A stretch of 64,000 bases of DNA from Planctomicrobium sp051466335 (GCF_051466335.1 NZ_CP195793.1:4650001-4714000), one strand, 5' to 3'. Shown: positions 16,675 to 25,363, counted from the first letter of the stretch. Made by a program: numbers and translations. Notes: generated by a model from the sequence alone, not told the origin.

Positions 16675-17328
16675 ATGCTGACATCAAAGAGAAAGGATGA
16701 TTCGATCATCTCCACTGTGCCCGAGAGAGGCATATTGCTCAAGGCTCGCATCAAGCATACCCGCTTGTTCCTTGCTGCGTTTGTGCCTGTCGTGCTCGCT
16801 ACGTCTCCGCTCTGGCCGGAATATAGTTGGCCGCACAGAACCATGGACTGGGCTGGCCACATCTTGGTGCCGCTTGGCGTATCGATCCGCGTCTTCGCGT
16901 CTCTTTACGTTGGCGGTCGGAAGAATGATGAATTGGTCACTTGGGGACCGTTCTCGATCGTTCGCAACCCGCTCTACGTTGGATCGTTCATCGCCGCAGT
17001 CGGCCTTGCGCTTTTGACTGCCAGTATTGTGCTTACCACTTTCATTTCTCTGGCGTTTGCGGCGTACTACTCCGCCACAGTGGCAAGAGAAGAAGTGTAT
17101 CTGCACCGCAAGTTTGGCGTTCGTTATCGGCAGTACCTGCGGTCCGTCCCGCGATGGATTCCTAAACTCAGAAAATGGGACAATCCTGAAGAACTTGGCA
17201 CAAAGCCGTATTTTGTCCTTCGAACCATGATTGACGGTTCACTGTTCTTTCTATGTATCCCGATTCTGGAAGCCCTGTGCGAATTGCGGCTCAGTGGCCT
17301 CGCCCTTACCATACTGACCGTACCCTGA
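16675..17328 (+). CDS. Isoprenylcysteine carboxyl methyltransferase (ICMT)/phospholipid methyltransferase-like membrane protein
   Basis: 217 aa from the ATG at 16675; a GTG start at 16621 would add 18 residues and the ribosome site does not decide. Several hydrophobic segments are seen. The core signature is 'LVTWGPFSIVRNPLYVGSFI', followed by a long hydrophobic stretch and 'AREEVYLHRKFGVRYRQYL', which is the SAM-binding C-terminal part of ICMT/PEMT-like proteins (R-N-P-x-Y, then E-E-x-x-L...F...Y..Y). It would methylate a lipid or isoprenoid-type substrate at the membrane; the true substrate in bacteria of this group is usually unknown. It sits alone between the relaxase pair and the VapBC pair and looks like cargo. 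Confidence 0.8.
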   Translation: MLTSKRKDDSIISTVPERGILLKARIKHTRLFLAAFVPVVLATSPLWPEYSWPHRTMDWAGHILVPLGVSIRVFASLYVGGRKNDELVTWGPFSIVRNPLYVGSFIAAVGLALLTASIVLTTFISLAFAAYYSATVAREEVYLHRKFGVRYRQYLRSVPRWIPKLRKWDNPEELGTKPYFVLRTMIDGSLFFLCIPILEALCELRLSGLALTILTVP

Positions 17329-17530
17329 TTATTGAGGACAGGTCACGGCGCCCGTTCTTTCCCTGTCAGTAAAATAGATTGGATATTACCTGATACATGT
17401 CAGGATAGTTCTCAGTCAATTTCAGGCAGTTCTCCCAGAGTATTACGCCATTCTTCATCGTTGTTGACAATTCAGCGAATCCGTGGCAGTCTCAAAGAGA
17501 AAGGTCACACTGCCAAGGTGGGCAACATTT

Positions 17531-17791
17531 ATGAATCATGTCATTCATTCCAAAATTGGCCAGGGACGCCGAGTTGCCATTCCGGCTGAGTTGTGCCAAC
17601 AGTTCGGCATGGAACCAGGAACACCCGTAGTTCTCGAAGTCATCGAGACGGGCATCATGGTTCGTCCGCTGTCAGCGGTCGTTCGTGAAGTCCAGGAGTT
17701 CTTCCTGGCTGCGATCCCTCAGGATGTCGTGCTTTCGGATGCGTTGATCCGCGATCGCATCGAGGAAGCCGTACAGGAGGACCGTGGCTAG
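17531..17791 (+). CDS. AbrB/VapB-type antitoxin
   Basis: 86 aa from the ATG at 17531, which has an AAGGTGG box nine bases ahead; a longer frame begins at a GTG at 17483. The N-terminal part 'SKIGQGRRVAIPAELCQQFG' and 'EPGTPVVLEVIETGIMVRPL' is the swapped-hairpin AbrB DNA-binding fold (x.G.GRR..IP...). The C-terminal helix-rich tail would bind and block the VapC toxin. It should also repress its own promoter, which would lie at about 17.4-17.5 kb. The toxin gene begins eight bases before its end, the normal antitoxin-toxin arrangement. Confidence 0.87.
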   Translation: MNHVIHSKIGQGRRVAIPAELCQQFGMEPGTPVVLEVIETGIMVRPLSAVVREVQEFFLAAIPQDVVLSDALIRDRIEEAVQEDRG

Positions 17792-18167
17792 CGCGGTTCT
17801 GGATGCCTCGGCCCTGCTGGCCTTTCTTCACCAGGAACCTGGTGGCGAGAAGGTTGTTCCGGTGCTTTCCCGATGTGTCATGTCGGCTGTCAACCTGGCG
17901 GAAACCTACAGCCAGCTCGCCCGGCAGGGAGCTGCTCTGCATGCCGCATCTCATCAGATCCAGCGGCTTCAAATTCCTATCATTCCCTTTGACAACGGGC
18001 AAGCGATACTGACCGCTTCGCTCCATAACATCACGCGAGGACAGGGGCTTTCTCTGGGCGACTGTGTCTGTCTGGCACTCGGGATGTCACAAAAGGCGAT
18101 CGTCGTCACGGCCGATCGAAGGTGGACGGCGTTGCCAATCGATGTCGAAATCGTGCAGATTCGTTGA
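17784..18167 (+). CDS. VapC-type PIN-domain ribonuclease toxin
   Basis: 127 aa from a GTG at 17784, overlapping the antitoxin gene by eight bases. The acidic PIN residues are in place: Asp7 ('VLDASALLAF'), Glu40 ('NLAETYSQL'), Asp93 ('LSLGDCVCLAL') and Asp111 ('VVTADRRW'). VapC toxins cut tRNA or rRNA when freed from the antitoxin. On an ICE the pair most likely stabilises the element against loss. The active site looks intact. Confidence 0.92.
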   Translation: MASAVLDASALLAFLHQEPGGEKVVPVLSRCVMSAVNLAETYSQLARQGAALHAASHQIQRLQIPIIPFDNGQAILTASLHNITRGQGLSLGDCVCLALGMSQKAIVVTADRRWTALPIDVEIVQIR

Positions 18168-18687
18168 CCGGTTTTCGGGTTGCGGAACGCTGTTTAATCA
18201 GGCTTTCACAGCGACCCACGGGAGCCTTCCAGGTCGAAATTCTTAATGAATCCCCCTCCGCGAAACGCGAATAGCGTTTTTCGGCGGAAGGGGGAGCGAA
18301 AGCCCATTGATGTCCGGGGGGGAGTGCCGTCCAGGACGAACGGTGCGGAGGGGCACCCGGTCTGCACAAGCGAGGCTTTGCAAGCGCGGAAGATCGGGGA
18401 GGGGCCGTATCGGTCGCCCGGCCTGATCCTTGACGGTACGGGGGTGCTCCCCCATTGGGATTGCGTCATAATAATCGTGGAATCCGGCGTGGGCCGTCTG
18501 GTCAACGTGGGCCTCCCCAAAACCGCTTAAACCGAGATTGGTTTCTCGTGATGGGGACACGATGCGGCATGACCGGCCATCTGGAGGGCCATCACCGCAT
18601 CATATACTTGTTGAACCATGCACGAAATGTGGGGTAACGTGCCAGCGACCACACGGAGCATGAAAGAACGTCAGGAACAAATCATCA
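18168..18687 (+). other. 520-base region with strong hairpins; possible structured RNA, with one doubtful ORF (18246-18530)
   Basis: A long stem occupies 18251-18295: TCCCCCTCCGC pairs with GCGGAAGGGGGA, with an inner GAAACGC/GCGTTTTTC stem around a GAATA loop. A second stem, GGGGG-TGCT-CCCCC, lies near 18440-18453, and several short pairings lie between. A 94-codon frame (18246-18530, 'MNPPPRNANSVFRRKGERKP') spans them. The frame has a faint familiarity to planctomycete hypothetical proteins, but the dense pairing and G-rich composition suggest that RNA or DNA structure is what matters. No known RNA family is recognised. The Roco gene follows. Confidence 0.35.
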
Positions 18688-21600
18688 ATGTCAAAGGGCG
18701 ACAAGGTCATCGAATTCCCCGACGGAAGTCGCAACGAAGCGCTCCGCCGCATCCGTGAGGCGGCGGCCAGCGGCCAGACGACGCTCAACCTCAGCGACCT
18801 GGCCCTCGACGCTTTGCCACGTGAACTGGAAACTCTGAACGGCTTGCAGCGTCTGTTGCTGGGAACCAGCAGGCCGGTTTCGGTCGGTGGGCGGCTGACA
18901 ACGGTGAAGCCGACCTTCACGGACCTGTCCCCGGTCGCCGCGCTGACCAACCTGCAATCGCTCGATCTCTCCGGTGCGATCCGGCTCCAGGATGTCAGCC
19001 CGCTCTCCTTGCTGGTCAAACTCCAGGAACTCCACCTCAACCACTGCGTGTCGGTCACTGACCTGGCCCCGCTGGCCAACCTGTCTGCCCTCGCACGTCT
19101 GAGTCTGCCGTACTGCAAGAAGGTCCAACATCTGGAACCGCTGGCAGACCTGCGGTCTCTCACGACACTGGACCTGACCCGGTGCGTGGCGGTCTCGGAT
19201 TATCGCCCCCTGTCAGGCTTGACTCATTTGAGAGTGCTACGACTCGGAAAGTCCCCGGACACGTCTCAATGGGAACCGTCGGGCGATTTCGTTCGCCAAC
19301 TCGAACAGGAACTGTCGCAATGCCGTCAACCGACCGATTTCTCGTTTCTGGCGGGGTTGCGCGAACTCGAAGAACTGGACCTGTCTGGTTGTCATTTCCT
19401 AGCGGACCTGAAGCCGCTGGCCAACCTGACGCAGTTGACAGACCTGAGCCTCTATGCCTGCTCCCGCGTTAGCCGTCTGGAGCCGCTGGCCGGGCTGTCG
19501 AAGCTCGCTGAACTGGACCTCACGATGTGTTCCAGCCTCACGTCTTTAGAGCCTCTCTACGCCTTGCCCCAACTCGACCGGCTCTGGATAAACTTCACCG
19601 TCTTTGAAGTACCGTTCCAATATGTCTGCGAAGGAGATGCCTCGGCTATCCTGGCTTGGCTGCAAGGGGTCAATGCCGGTCCCCGCCGCCCGCTGACTGA
19701 AATCAAACTGCTTCTGCTCGGCCAGGGGCGGGTCGGCAAGTCACACTTGCGGCGCCGGATTTTTGAGAACGATGGCCTCGATTACCACGACGGGCGGTTG
19801 GAACCGACCCAGAGTGTGGACTACACGCAATACACGGCCACACTGCCAGATGGCCATGTGATCCGACAATCCCACAATAACCCTCAGCTTCGCCTTCGGG
19901 TCTGGGATTTTGGCGGGCAAAGTCACCTCCACTCTGCTCACCGCTTTTTTCTGGGCGGGGAACGGTGCTTTTACCTGTTGGTCCTCGCGGCAGATCGGCC
20001 CGCCAATGGTGAAGGATCGGAATCCAACCGACTGAACTACTGGTTGCGAATGATTGCCTGGTATGGCCGCAATACGAATGGGAAGAAGGCTCCGGTGGTC
20101 ATCGTCATTACCCGCAATGACGAATCAGCGGCGGTGGCCAACAAGGAACAGCTCGAAGCCGCTCTTCAAGCCGCCGAGCGTCGTGATTGGTTTGGGGCCA
20201 ACGTCGTTCGGGTCATTCGCGGGCTGGGCTGGTCGCGAAGCCTTGCCCGTTCCAGCAACGCGGTGATCTGGAACCGGCATAAAGCCGCAGCGGACGAGGT
20301 AGTGTCTGCCATCGGCGACCATCTCGATCAGGTGCCGGGACTTCAGGCTCCAGTACCGCTGGCCTGCCATAGTGTGAAGAAATCCATCGAGAACTCTTTC
20401 TTCCCACCGGCCGACACCTCGAATGTCCACAGGTTAAAGCCCAACACGATCCATGACGATCATCCACGGCCTTATCTCGTTCGTGACGAATTGTTGTCTG
20501 GTTGGTCGAGTGAACTGACGATTTTGGATCGTGGTAAGGAGTTAAGGCGCATCGCTCTCGAACTTCTCAATAACCTCGGTGCCGTCCATTGGGTCGGCAA
20601 TATACCGGAAATCGTGCGCAGGAATCCCTGGGGACTCAAGGAGTTGGTGTTCAACCCGGAGTGGGTCAAACGCCCGGTGTACGACCTGCTTTGGCGGGCG
20701 GCTCCACGGGAGGCACAGACGGGTTTCCTGACCGACTGTCAGGTTCAAGAGGTACTGGTTGTCCGATCGGGTAACCCGCGCGGAACCGATCTGTATGACC
20801 GCACGGCGTTCACCGAGGAAGACCGGGGCCGGGTTCTGGAACTGATGAAGGCGTGCCGCATTATCTTCGATAGCCCGCATGAGCCGGGTATTCTGGTTCC
20901 CGACCTGCTGGAAACTGCTCGTCTGCCTGACGACGAGATTGTGCGGGAGGGGTGGCGGTATTCGGCGGAATTTCTGCCTGAGAAGGTGGTGCTGCGGTTC
21001 ATCGCCCAGCAATACCGGGCCATCGATACGCGAGCGGGCCACTGCTTCCGCAACCGAGTGGTGTGGAAGCGAGGGAAACAGGAGGTCGTTCTCGAAGCCC
21101 ACTTCAGCCCGCCTGGCGGAACCCGGCCCTATGTGCTGATTCGTCCTGCCACCATTGAGGGGACAGTTCCCGAATTCGTCGCCGCGAATGTCGGCCTTTT
21201 GCTCGATGAAATCTTTGTGGACGAGGGGCTGGGGGAGGTCCGGCGGGAGTTACGACTGGCAGGCGAAAGTCGACTGAATGGCCAGTTCGTGTTCCGTAAG
21301 ATTCCACCGGCACGTCGCGGCCCCAAAGCCAAGCCGGGGTTCTCAATCATTTTCGACGGAGTGGACCTCGGCTCAAACTGGCAATTTCTGACCGGGCTGG
21401 AATACCTGCACACGCTGATTTGTCATCCGGGCCAGCCTTGTTTCGTCCGAGATTTAGCGCCCGATGCCCGCGCGGCATACCGGTTCCAGCAGAAGACCAT
21501 CGAGAGAAAGCGGGAATCCGAAGACCGGTTCAGAAAAGGCGGGCAGTTTGCAAACTACAAGATATCGCGTCTAAAAACACTGCTGAAGACCGCCAAAGAC

Positions 21601-21897
21601 AGTCTGGCGCGCGCTGTGGAAAAGAACGAGGATGAGCAGGAGTGCCGAAAGTACGAACTCCAGGTGGAGGAACTCACCTACGAGATCGAGCGACGTGATA
21701 ACCCCGAGATGAAGAAGTTGATGAACAATGCTCAACAGCATCTCACGCGAGCCGTGAACGAATTAAAAAAGCGGATGCAGGAGAACGGCATCCCCGACGC
21801 TGACCTGGGGCATTTCGACCACTGCACGTCATCCGAGCAACACCCCTTGCATTTCTGCTACCGGCCTGACTCTTCGGTGGAGTGGGAGACGGATTGA
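18688..21897 (+). CDS. LRR-Roc-COR (Roco) family GTPase, 1069 aa
   Basis: Residues about 30-310 are leucine-rich repeats of about 22-24 residues ('LTNLQSLDLSG', 'LVKLQELHLNHC', 'LRSLTTLDLTRC'). A Roc GTPase domain follows at about 335-500: P-loop GQGRVGKS (345-352), switch II 'WDFGGQ' (406-411) and the base-recognition 'TRNDE' (475-479). A COR-type dimerisation region runs from about 510 to 860. The last ~150 residues are charged and probably coiled coil. The start is supported by AGGAAC eight bases upstream. Bacterial Roco proteins are GTP-controlled dimers of mostly unknown role; in a mobile element a sensing or defence role is plausible but not shown. The GTPase motifs are complete; no TIR, nuclease or protease domain is recognisable. 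Confidence 0.9.
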   Translation: MSKGDKVIEFPDGSRNEALRRIREAAASGQTTLNLSDLALDALPRELETLNGLQRLLLGTSRPVSVGGRLTTVKPTFTDLSPVAALTNLQSLDLSGAIRLQDVSPLSLLVKLQELHLNHCVSVTDLAPLANLSALARLSLPYCKKVQHLEPLADLRSLTTLDLTRCVAVSDYRPLSGLTHLRVLRLGKSPDTSQWEPSGDFVRQLEQELSQCRQPTDFSFLAGLRELEELDLSGCHFLADLKPLANLTQLTDLSLYACSRVSRLEPLAGLSKLAELDLTMCSSLTSLEPLYALPQLDRLWINFTVFEVPFQYVCEGDASAILAWLQGVNAGPRRPLTEIKLLLLGQGRVGKSHLRRRIFENDGLDYHDGRLEPTQSVDYTQYTATLPDGHVIRQSHNNPQLRLRVWDFGGQSHLHSAHRFFLGGERCFYLLVLAADRPANGEGSESNRLNYWLRMIAWYGRNTNGKKAPVVIVITRNDESAAVANKEQLEAALQAAERRDWFGANVVRVIRGLGWSRSLARSSNAVIWNRHKAAADEVVSAIGDHLDQVPGLQAPVPLACHSVKKSIENSFFPPADTSNVHRLKPNTIHDDHPRPYLVRDELLSGWSSELTILDRGKELRRIALELLNNLGAVHWVGNIPEIVRRNPWGLKELVFNPEWVKRPVYDLLWRAAPREAQTGFLTDCQVQEVLVVRSGNPRGTDLYDRTAFTEEDRGRVLELMKACRIIFDSPHEPGILVPDLLETARLPDDEIVREGWRYSAEFLPEKVVLRFIAQQYRAIDTRAGHCFRNRVVWKRGKQEVVLEAHFSPPGGTRPYVLIRPATIEGTVPEFVAANVGLLLDEIFVDEGLGEVRRELRLAGESRLNGQFVFRKIPPARRGPKAKPGFSIIFDGVDLGSNWQFLTGLEYLHTLICHPGQPCFVRDLAPDARAAYRFQQKTIERKRESEDRFRKGGQFANYKISRLKTLLKTAKDSLARAVEKNEDEQECRKYELQVEELTYEIERRDNPEMKKLMNNAQQHLTRAVNELKKRMQENGIPDADLGHFDHCTSSEQHPLHFCYRPDSSVEWETD

Positions 21898-22025
21898 TCG
21901 TCCCACTCGGCTGGGGGGGTGTCCCACTTCGGCCCCCTCTGGCCCAGCAAAATCAAAAATCTTTTTTGCTCTGCAAACGCCATCCAGTAATTGGGTTGCG
22001 TCTCTTTGTTCCACTGGAATCCGTC

Positions 22026-22054
22026 CCACTTGGGAGATACGACTCCCAAAGTGG
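22026..22054. terminator. Hairpin downstream of the Roco gene, possible terminator
   Basis: CCACTTGGGAG (22026-22036) pairs with CTCCCAAAGTGG (22043-22054) with one bulged A and a six-base loop. It is followed by CCTTGCTTT, a weak T-rich tail. The word GTCCCACTT/C also occurs at about 21900 and 21921, so this stretch may be a decayed repeat instead. The whole gap 21898-22776 has no convincing complete gene. Confidence 0.35.
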
Positions 22055-22275
22055 AACCTTGCTTTATGTCAGCCGGGCATTGCCTGAGTTGCTGAAGCCG
22101 CCCTGCCCGAAACAGAGCGCTATTGCGACATCAGGGCAGTAACGAGTTGAAAAGCACACAAGGCTTGGTTGGCACACAACACAGTCGCATGGCTGTAACA
22201 AACTTCAGCCGTGCTGATGGCACACGAACCCAAGCCTGTGAGCAATATAGCGAGGCGGTCATGCACTTTCAAAAC

Positions 22276-22452
22276 TTAAATGTTGTCACGAGCGTGCATG
22301 ACGACATCAGTATCGTCAAGAACAAGGTACATCGTGCCATTGGTTCCGATGAACACGTTGCGGATCGCATCGGGATCGACAGGTTCCAGCCGAATGATGA
22401 AAAGAACCAGGACGCACCGGAAGGGCCTCAATTCGGCTCGGATACCCGTATT
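22276..22452 (-). pseudogene. Possible gene fragment with a protein-like C-terminus
   Basis: A minus frame, open for 58 codons between stop codons, reads in part 'VLFIIRLEPVDPDAIRNVFI' and 'MYLVLDDTDVVMHARDNI', and ends at a TAA. It looks more like real protein than the overlapping plus-strand frame (22123-22578), but it has no ATG start and no family is recognised. It may be the tail of a lost gene. Confidence 0.25.
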
Positions 22453-22710
22453 TCACCGCAAATCGCATTGTTTTCAGTGTTTCGGGGAATTTTGAGGACC
22501 GTGTTTGGGGCATTTTTGCACTCCGAACACCTCTCGCGGACCATGTTTCGCCCTTTTGGGGCTGGGCCACCGCCTTAATCCTTCCCTGATCGTGATGTGT
22601 CGGGCCATGGGCCGTTAGCCACCCATCCCAGTAGTCACGCCTGCGCTTCCTGAATCATTTCAAACCATCGCCCCCGGCGTCTGCGTGGAAAGTACGCGCC
22701 GAGAGAAGCC

Positions 22711-22723
22711 CATGACGGTCATG
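22711..22723. promoter_or_regulatory. Palindrome upstream of the transfer/maintenance operon (candidate operator)
   Basis: CATGAC-G-GTCATG is a perfect 13-base palindrome about 55 bases before the ATG of the ATPase gene that opens the 22.8-29.9 kb operon. A regulator such as the operon's own HTH protein or a ParB could bind it. The sequence is seen; the role is inferred. Confidence 0.35.
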
Positions 22724-22776
22724 ACACTTCCGACGATGACAGCCCAAAACTCTTTCACAACAAGGGGATCAGCAAT

Positions 22777-24267
22777 ATGAACACGCCACTGCAACAACCT
22801 GAAGTGGAAAACGGGCGGGAGGAACAACCGCAGCCGGAAGTCCCTCGCTATCCCCAATGGGTTGAGAAGCTCGGACTGACCTTGTTTACCGATCAGCATG
22901 GCGTGGAGTGGGCACGGGTGCCGGTCCGGGGCCACTACGAGACGTATCGACTGGCGAGCAAGGCGTTTCGCAATGCCCTGATGAGAATCTTTCATCGTCA
23001 TGGCGGAATCCCCAAACAAAGTGTCCTGCGGGAAATGATCGCGATCCTGACCGCCCTGGCGGACGAGGAACGGCAGGAACTTTTTAACCGCAGCGCGTGG
23101 GATGCCCAGCAGCAGATCCTGCGGATCGACCTGTGTGACGACCTCTGGCGGGCGGTGCGGGTCACACCAGAAGGCTGGAGCATCGAGGAAGATCCACCGA
23201 GCCTGTTCCGTCGGTTTGCCCATCAATGGGAACTGCCGACACCGGAGCATGGCGGCGACATGCAGGAACTGTGGAACTACCTGCCGCCGCTTGCGTCGGA
23301 CGGTGACCGCCTGCTGCTGATGGCTTGGCTGGTCACGGCTCATATGCCGATTCCCCGTCCCATCCTCACGTTGGTGGGACCGCACGGCTCGGCCAAGAGC
23401 ACATTTTCCGCGTTCATGCGTCGTCTGCTCGATCCCTCCCGCGTGGAGCTGCTGGGACGGGATGCCCGGACAGACCTACCGCTGGTCTTTGATAAACACG
23501 CCGTGCCGGTGTTCGACAACACCGATGGCATGACGCCGCAGGAAGCCGACCTGTTCTGCCAGGCAGTCACGGGCCGGGGGATTGCCCGACGCAAGCTCTA
23601 TACCGATGCCGACGAGTTCATCCTGTCGTTCAAGCGAGCCATCATCCTCAACGGCCTGCGGCTGCCGACTAACCGCCCGGACTTTCTTGACCGGGCGCTG
23701 ATCCTCGATGTCGAACGCCTGCCGCCGGAACGTCGGCAAGTGCTCGAACAGGTCGAAAGTGCGTTCATGGAAGCCCGACCCCGGCTGCTGGGGGCGCTCC
23801 TGACCACGCTGTCGCGGGTGCTCTCTGTCATGCCGACGGTGAGCCGCGAAGGTCTCAGCCGCATGGCGGACTTTCACCTGATGGGGCGGGCGGTGGCGGA
23901 AGTCCTCGGCGGCACGTCGGCGCAATTCGACGAAGCTTTTGCCCAGGCCGAAGCCCGCCAGAAACGCGGAGCCTTCGACAACACGCTGGCCCTGACACTC
24001 CTCCTGTTCGCCCGGCAGGTGCGGCGCTGGCAGGGGGACGCCACGAACCTGCTTCAGCGGCTGCACGAGACCGCCAAGGCCAACCAGATCCGGCAATCGC
24101 CGGAGTTCTGGCCGGACACGCCGATGGCCCTCGGCCGCCAGCTCAAGCATCTCGGCGATTCGCTGGCCCGCAACGGGGTGCGGGTCAGCAAGGTCAGGCG
24201 GGCCACGGCCCGCCTGATCTCCCTGGAGTACGACCCCGCCGCCGACCGTCTCGGCGATGACGAGTGA
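22777..24267 (+). CDS. ICE-type P-loop ATPase (replication/helicase-like), 496 aa
   Basis: The Walker A motif is GPHGSAKST (201-209) after a hydrophobic strand 'PRPILTLV'. A Walker B-like segment is 'AVPVFDNTDGM', and 'AIILNGLRL' then 'FLDRALILDVERL' resemble the sensor and arginine-finger region of AAA-like or SF3-type helicases found on plasmids and phages. The N-terminal ~180 residues (with 'HRHGGIPKQSVLREMIAIL') may be a DNA-binding or primase-associated domain. It probably acts in replication or maintenance of the excised circle. The start has AGGGGA seven bases ahead. It is first in the long rightward operon, followed by parB and the coupling protein. Precise family uncertain. Confidence 0.75.
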   Translation: MNTPLQQPEVENGREEQPQPEVPRYPQWVEKLGLTLFTDQHGVEWARVPVRGHYETYRLASKAFRNALMRIFHRHGGIPKQSVLREMIAILTALADEERQELFNRSAWDAQQQILRIDLCDDLWRAVRVTPEGWSIEEDPPSLFRRFAHQWELPTPEHGGDMQELWNYLPPLASDGDRLLLMAWLVTAHMPIPRPILTLVGPHGSAKSTFSAFMRRLLDPSRVELLGRDARTDLPLVFDKHAVPVFDNTDGMTPQEADLFCQAVTGRGIARRKLYTDADEFILSFKRAIILNGLRLPTNRPDFLDRALILDVERLPPERRQVLEQVESAFMEARPRLLGALLTTLSRVLSVMPTVSREGLSRMADFHLMGRAVAEVLGGTSAQFDEAFAQAEARQKRGAFDNTLALTLLLFARQVRRWQGDATNLLQRLHETAKANQIRQSPEFWPDTPMALGRQLKHLGDSLARNGVRVSKVRRATARLISLEYDPAADRLGDDE

Positions 24268-24323
24268 GACGGATGTGACGGACTTTTCAGAAACCCACCA
24301 CGCGAACACAAGGAGAGCAAGTC

Positions 24324-24890
24324 ATGGCAATTCAGACAAAGAAGCTGATCGACTGGTTCAAGACCAACAAGCAAGTGCGAGAGCAAGTTGACGACGAGAA
24401 GGATCGGGAACTGTCCGAGTCCTTGAAGTCAGAGGGCCAATTGCAACCGGTCATGGCCTTTGCCGATGGAACGCTGATTCTGGGCCATCGCAGGCTGCGG
24501 GCGGCTCGCAAAGCGGGGCTCACGGAACTTCTGGTCACCATCATCGACGAATCGCTGACGGAGACACAGGTCAAGATTCTGCAAATCACGGAGAACATTC
24601 ACCGCGCCGACCTCAGCGACTTCGAGAAGTTCCAGGCGTGTGAGGAACTGGTGCGGCTCAATCCCGACTGGACAAACAAGGAGTTGGCTGCCCACCTCCA
24701 TCTCAGCGAACCGACCATCACGAAATACCGGTCGCCGAGCAAAGCGATTCCAACGGTCTTGAAGGCGTTGGAAGCCGGGCAGGTCGGGATCACGTCGGTG
24801 TACGAGATTGCCAAGGCTCCTCCAGAACAGCAGGCAGAGTTACTGCAACTCGCGTTGACCGGCGCGTCACGCGATGGTCTTGCTGGATAA
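24324..24890 (+). CDS. ParB/KorB-like DNA-binding protein, truncated by an in-frame TAA
   Basis: 188 aa. It has a ParB nuclease-like domain ('LSESLKSEGQLQPVM', 'LILGHRRLRAARKAG', 'ITENIHRADLSDFEKF') and a helix-turn-helix near 115-140 ('WTNKELAAHLHLSEPTITKY'). The frame stops at a TAA (24888-24890) after 'ASRDGLAG'. The same frame continues without another stop to 25124 and the continuation looks like genuine ParB C-terminal sequence, so the original protein was about 266 aa. What remains still has the DNA-binding parts but lacks the C-terminal region, so it may be partly active or defective. GGAG lies ahead of the ATG. It is second in the operon. Confidence 0.85.
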   Translation: MAIQTKKLIDWFKTNKQVREQVDDEKDRELSESLKSEGQLQPVMAFADGTLILGHRRLRAARKAGLTELLVTIIDESLTETQVKILQITENIHRADLSDFEKFQACEELVRLNPDWTNKELAAHLHLSEPTITKYRSPSKAIPTVLKALEAGQVGITSVYEIAKAPPEQQAELLQLALTGASRDGLAG

Positions 24891-25124
24891 GTCCGCAAAC
24901 ACAAGACGTCCAACACGCCGCAAGTGCGGGTGAAACGCATCCTCTGCCCGTTGTCGTCGGGTGTCTCGATCACTGTCTCCGGAGCCGAACTCTCGCTCGA
25001 TGACTTCATCGAGTCATTGGCCGAAGCCCAGAAGGAAGCCCGCAAGGCCCGCGAGCAGTCACTCGATGCCCGTACTTTCGCCTCAATCATGCGGGACAAG
25101 GCGAAACAGGGAGGTGCGCGATGA
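24891..25124 (+). pseudogene. Detached C-terminal part of the ParB-like gene, in frame after the TAA
   Basis: Same frame as 24324-24890. It reads 'VRKHKTSNTPQVRVKRILC', then 'GVSITVSGAELSLDDFIESL' and 'EARKAREQSLDARTFASIM', ending 'KQGGAR' at a TGA that overlaps the next ATG (ATGA at 25121-25124). The normal operon overlap with the next gene shows that this was the true end of parB. A GTG at 24924 could start a separate 66-aa product, but a nonsense mutation in one gene is the simpler reading. Confidence 0.75.
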
Positions 25125-25363
25125 ATCGCAAACTCTCTCTCAGCCAACTGATCGAGATCTTCACCGCCTTTGCCGGCATCACGCTGCTCGCCGTCATTGC
25201 AGAACGTGAAGAACCGGGTGGCGACCAGCATTTGATATCGCTGGGGATCGTCCTGGTCTTGTTGATGATCCATGCCGCCAGCGAATGCATCAGTGATTTT
25301 TTCACTCGCCCCAAACCTCTAGAAGAAATGGACACTCAAGACAAGAAAGGCAATGACCAATGA
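25121..25363 (+). CDS. Small two-helix membrane protein resembling the N-terminus of the coupling protein, 80 aa
   Basis: It has two membrane helices at about 10-27 and 38-57. It aligns along its length with the first ~65 residues of the next gene: both begin 'MN..(L/F)SL', share 'L.A.(I/L)AER..P' after the first helix, have 'V.LM.HAA' in the second, and end with 'RPKP'. It therefore looks like a duplicate of the coupling protein's membrane anchor. It overlaps parB by four bases (ATGA) and the coupling-protein gene by four bases (ATGA), so the three are translated together. It could assemble with the coupling protein in the membrane. The similarity is seen; the partnership is inferred. Confidence 0.8.
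   Translation: MNRKLSLSQLIEIFTAFAGITLLAVIAEREEPGGDQHLISLGIVLVLLMIHAASECISDFFTRPKPLEEMDTQDKKGNDQ

Noticed and set aside
22123..22578. 151-codon plus frame between the Roco and ATPase genes
   Set aside because: Uneven, low-resemblance translation; the opposite strand has a more protein-like fragment. Neither is a secure gene.
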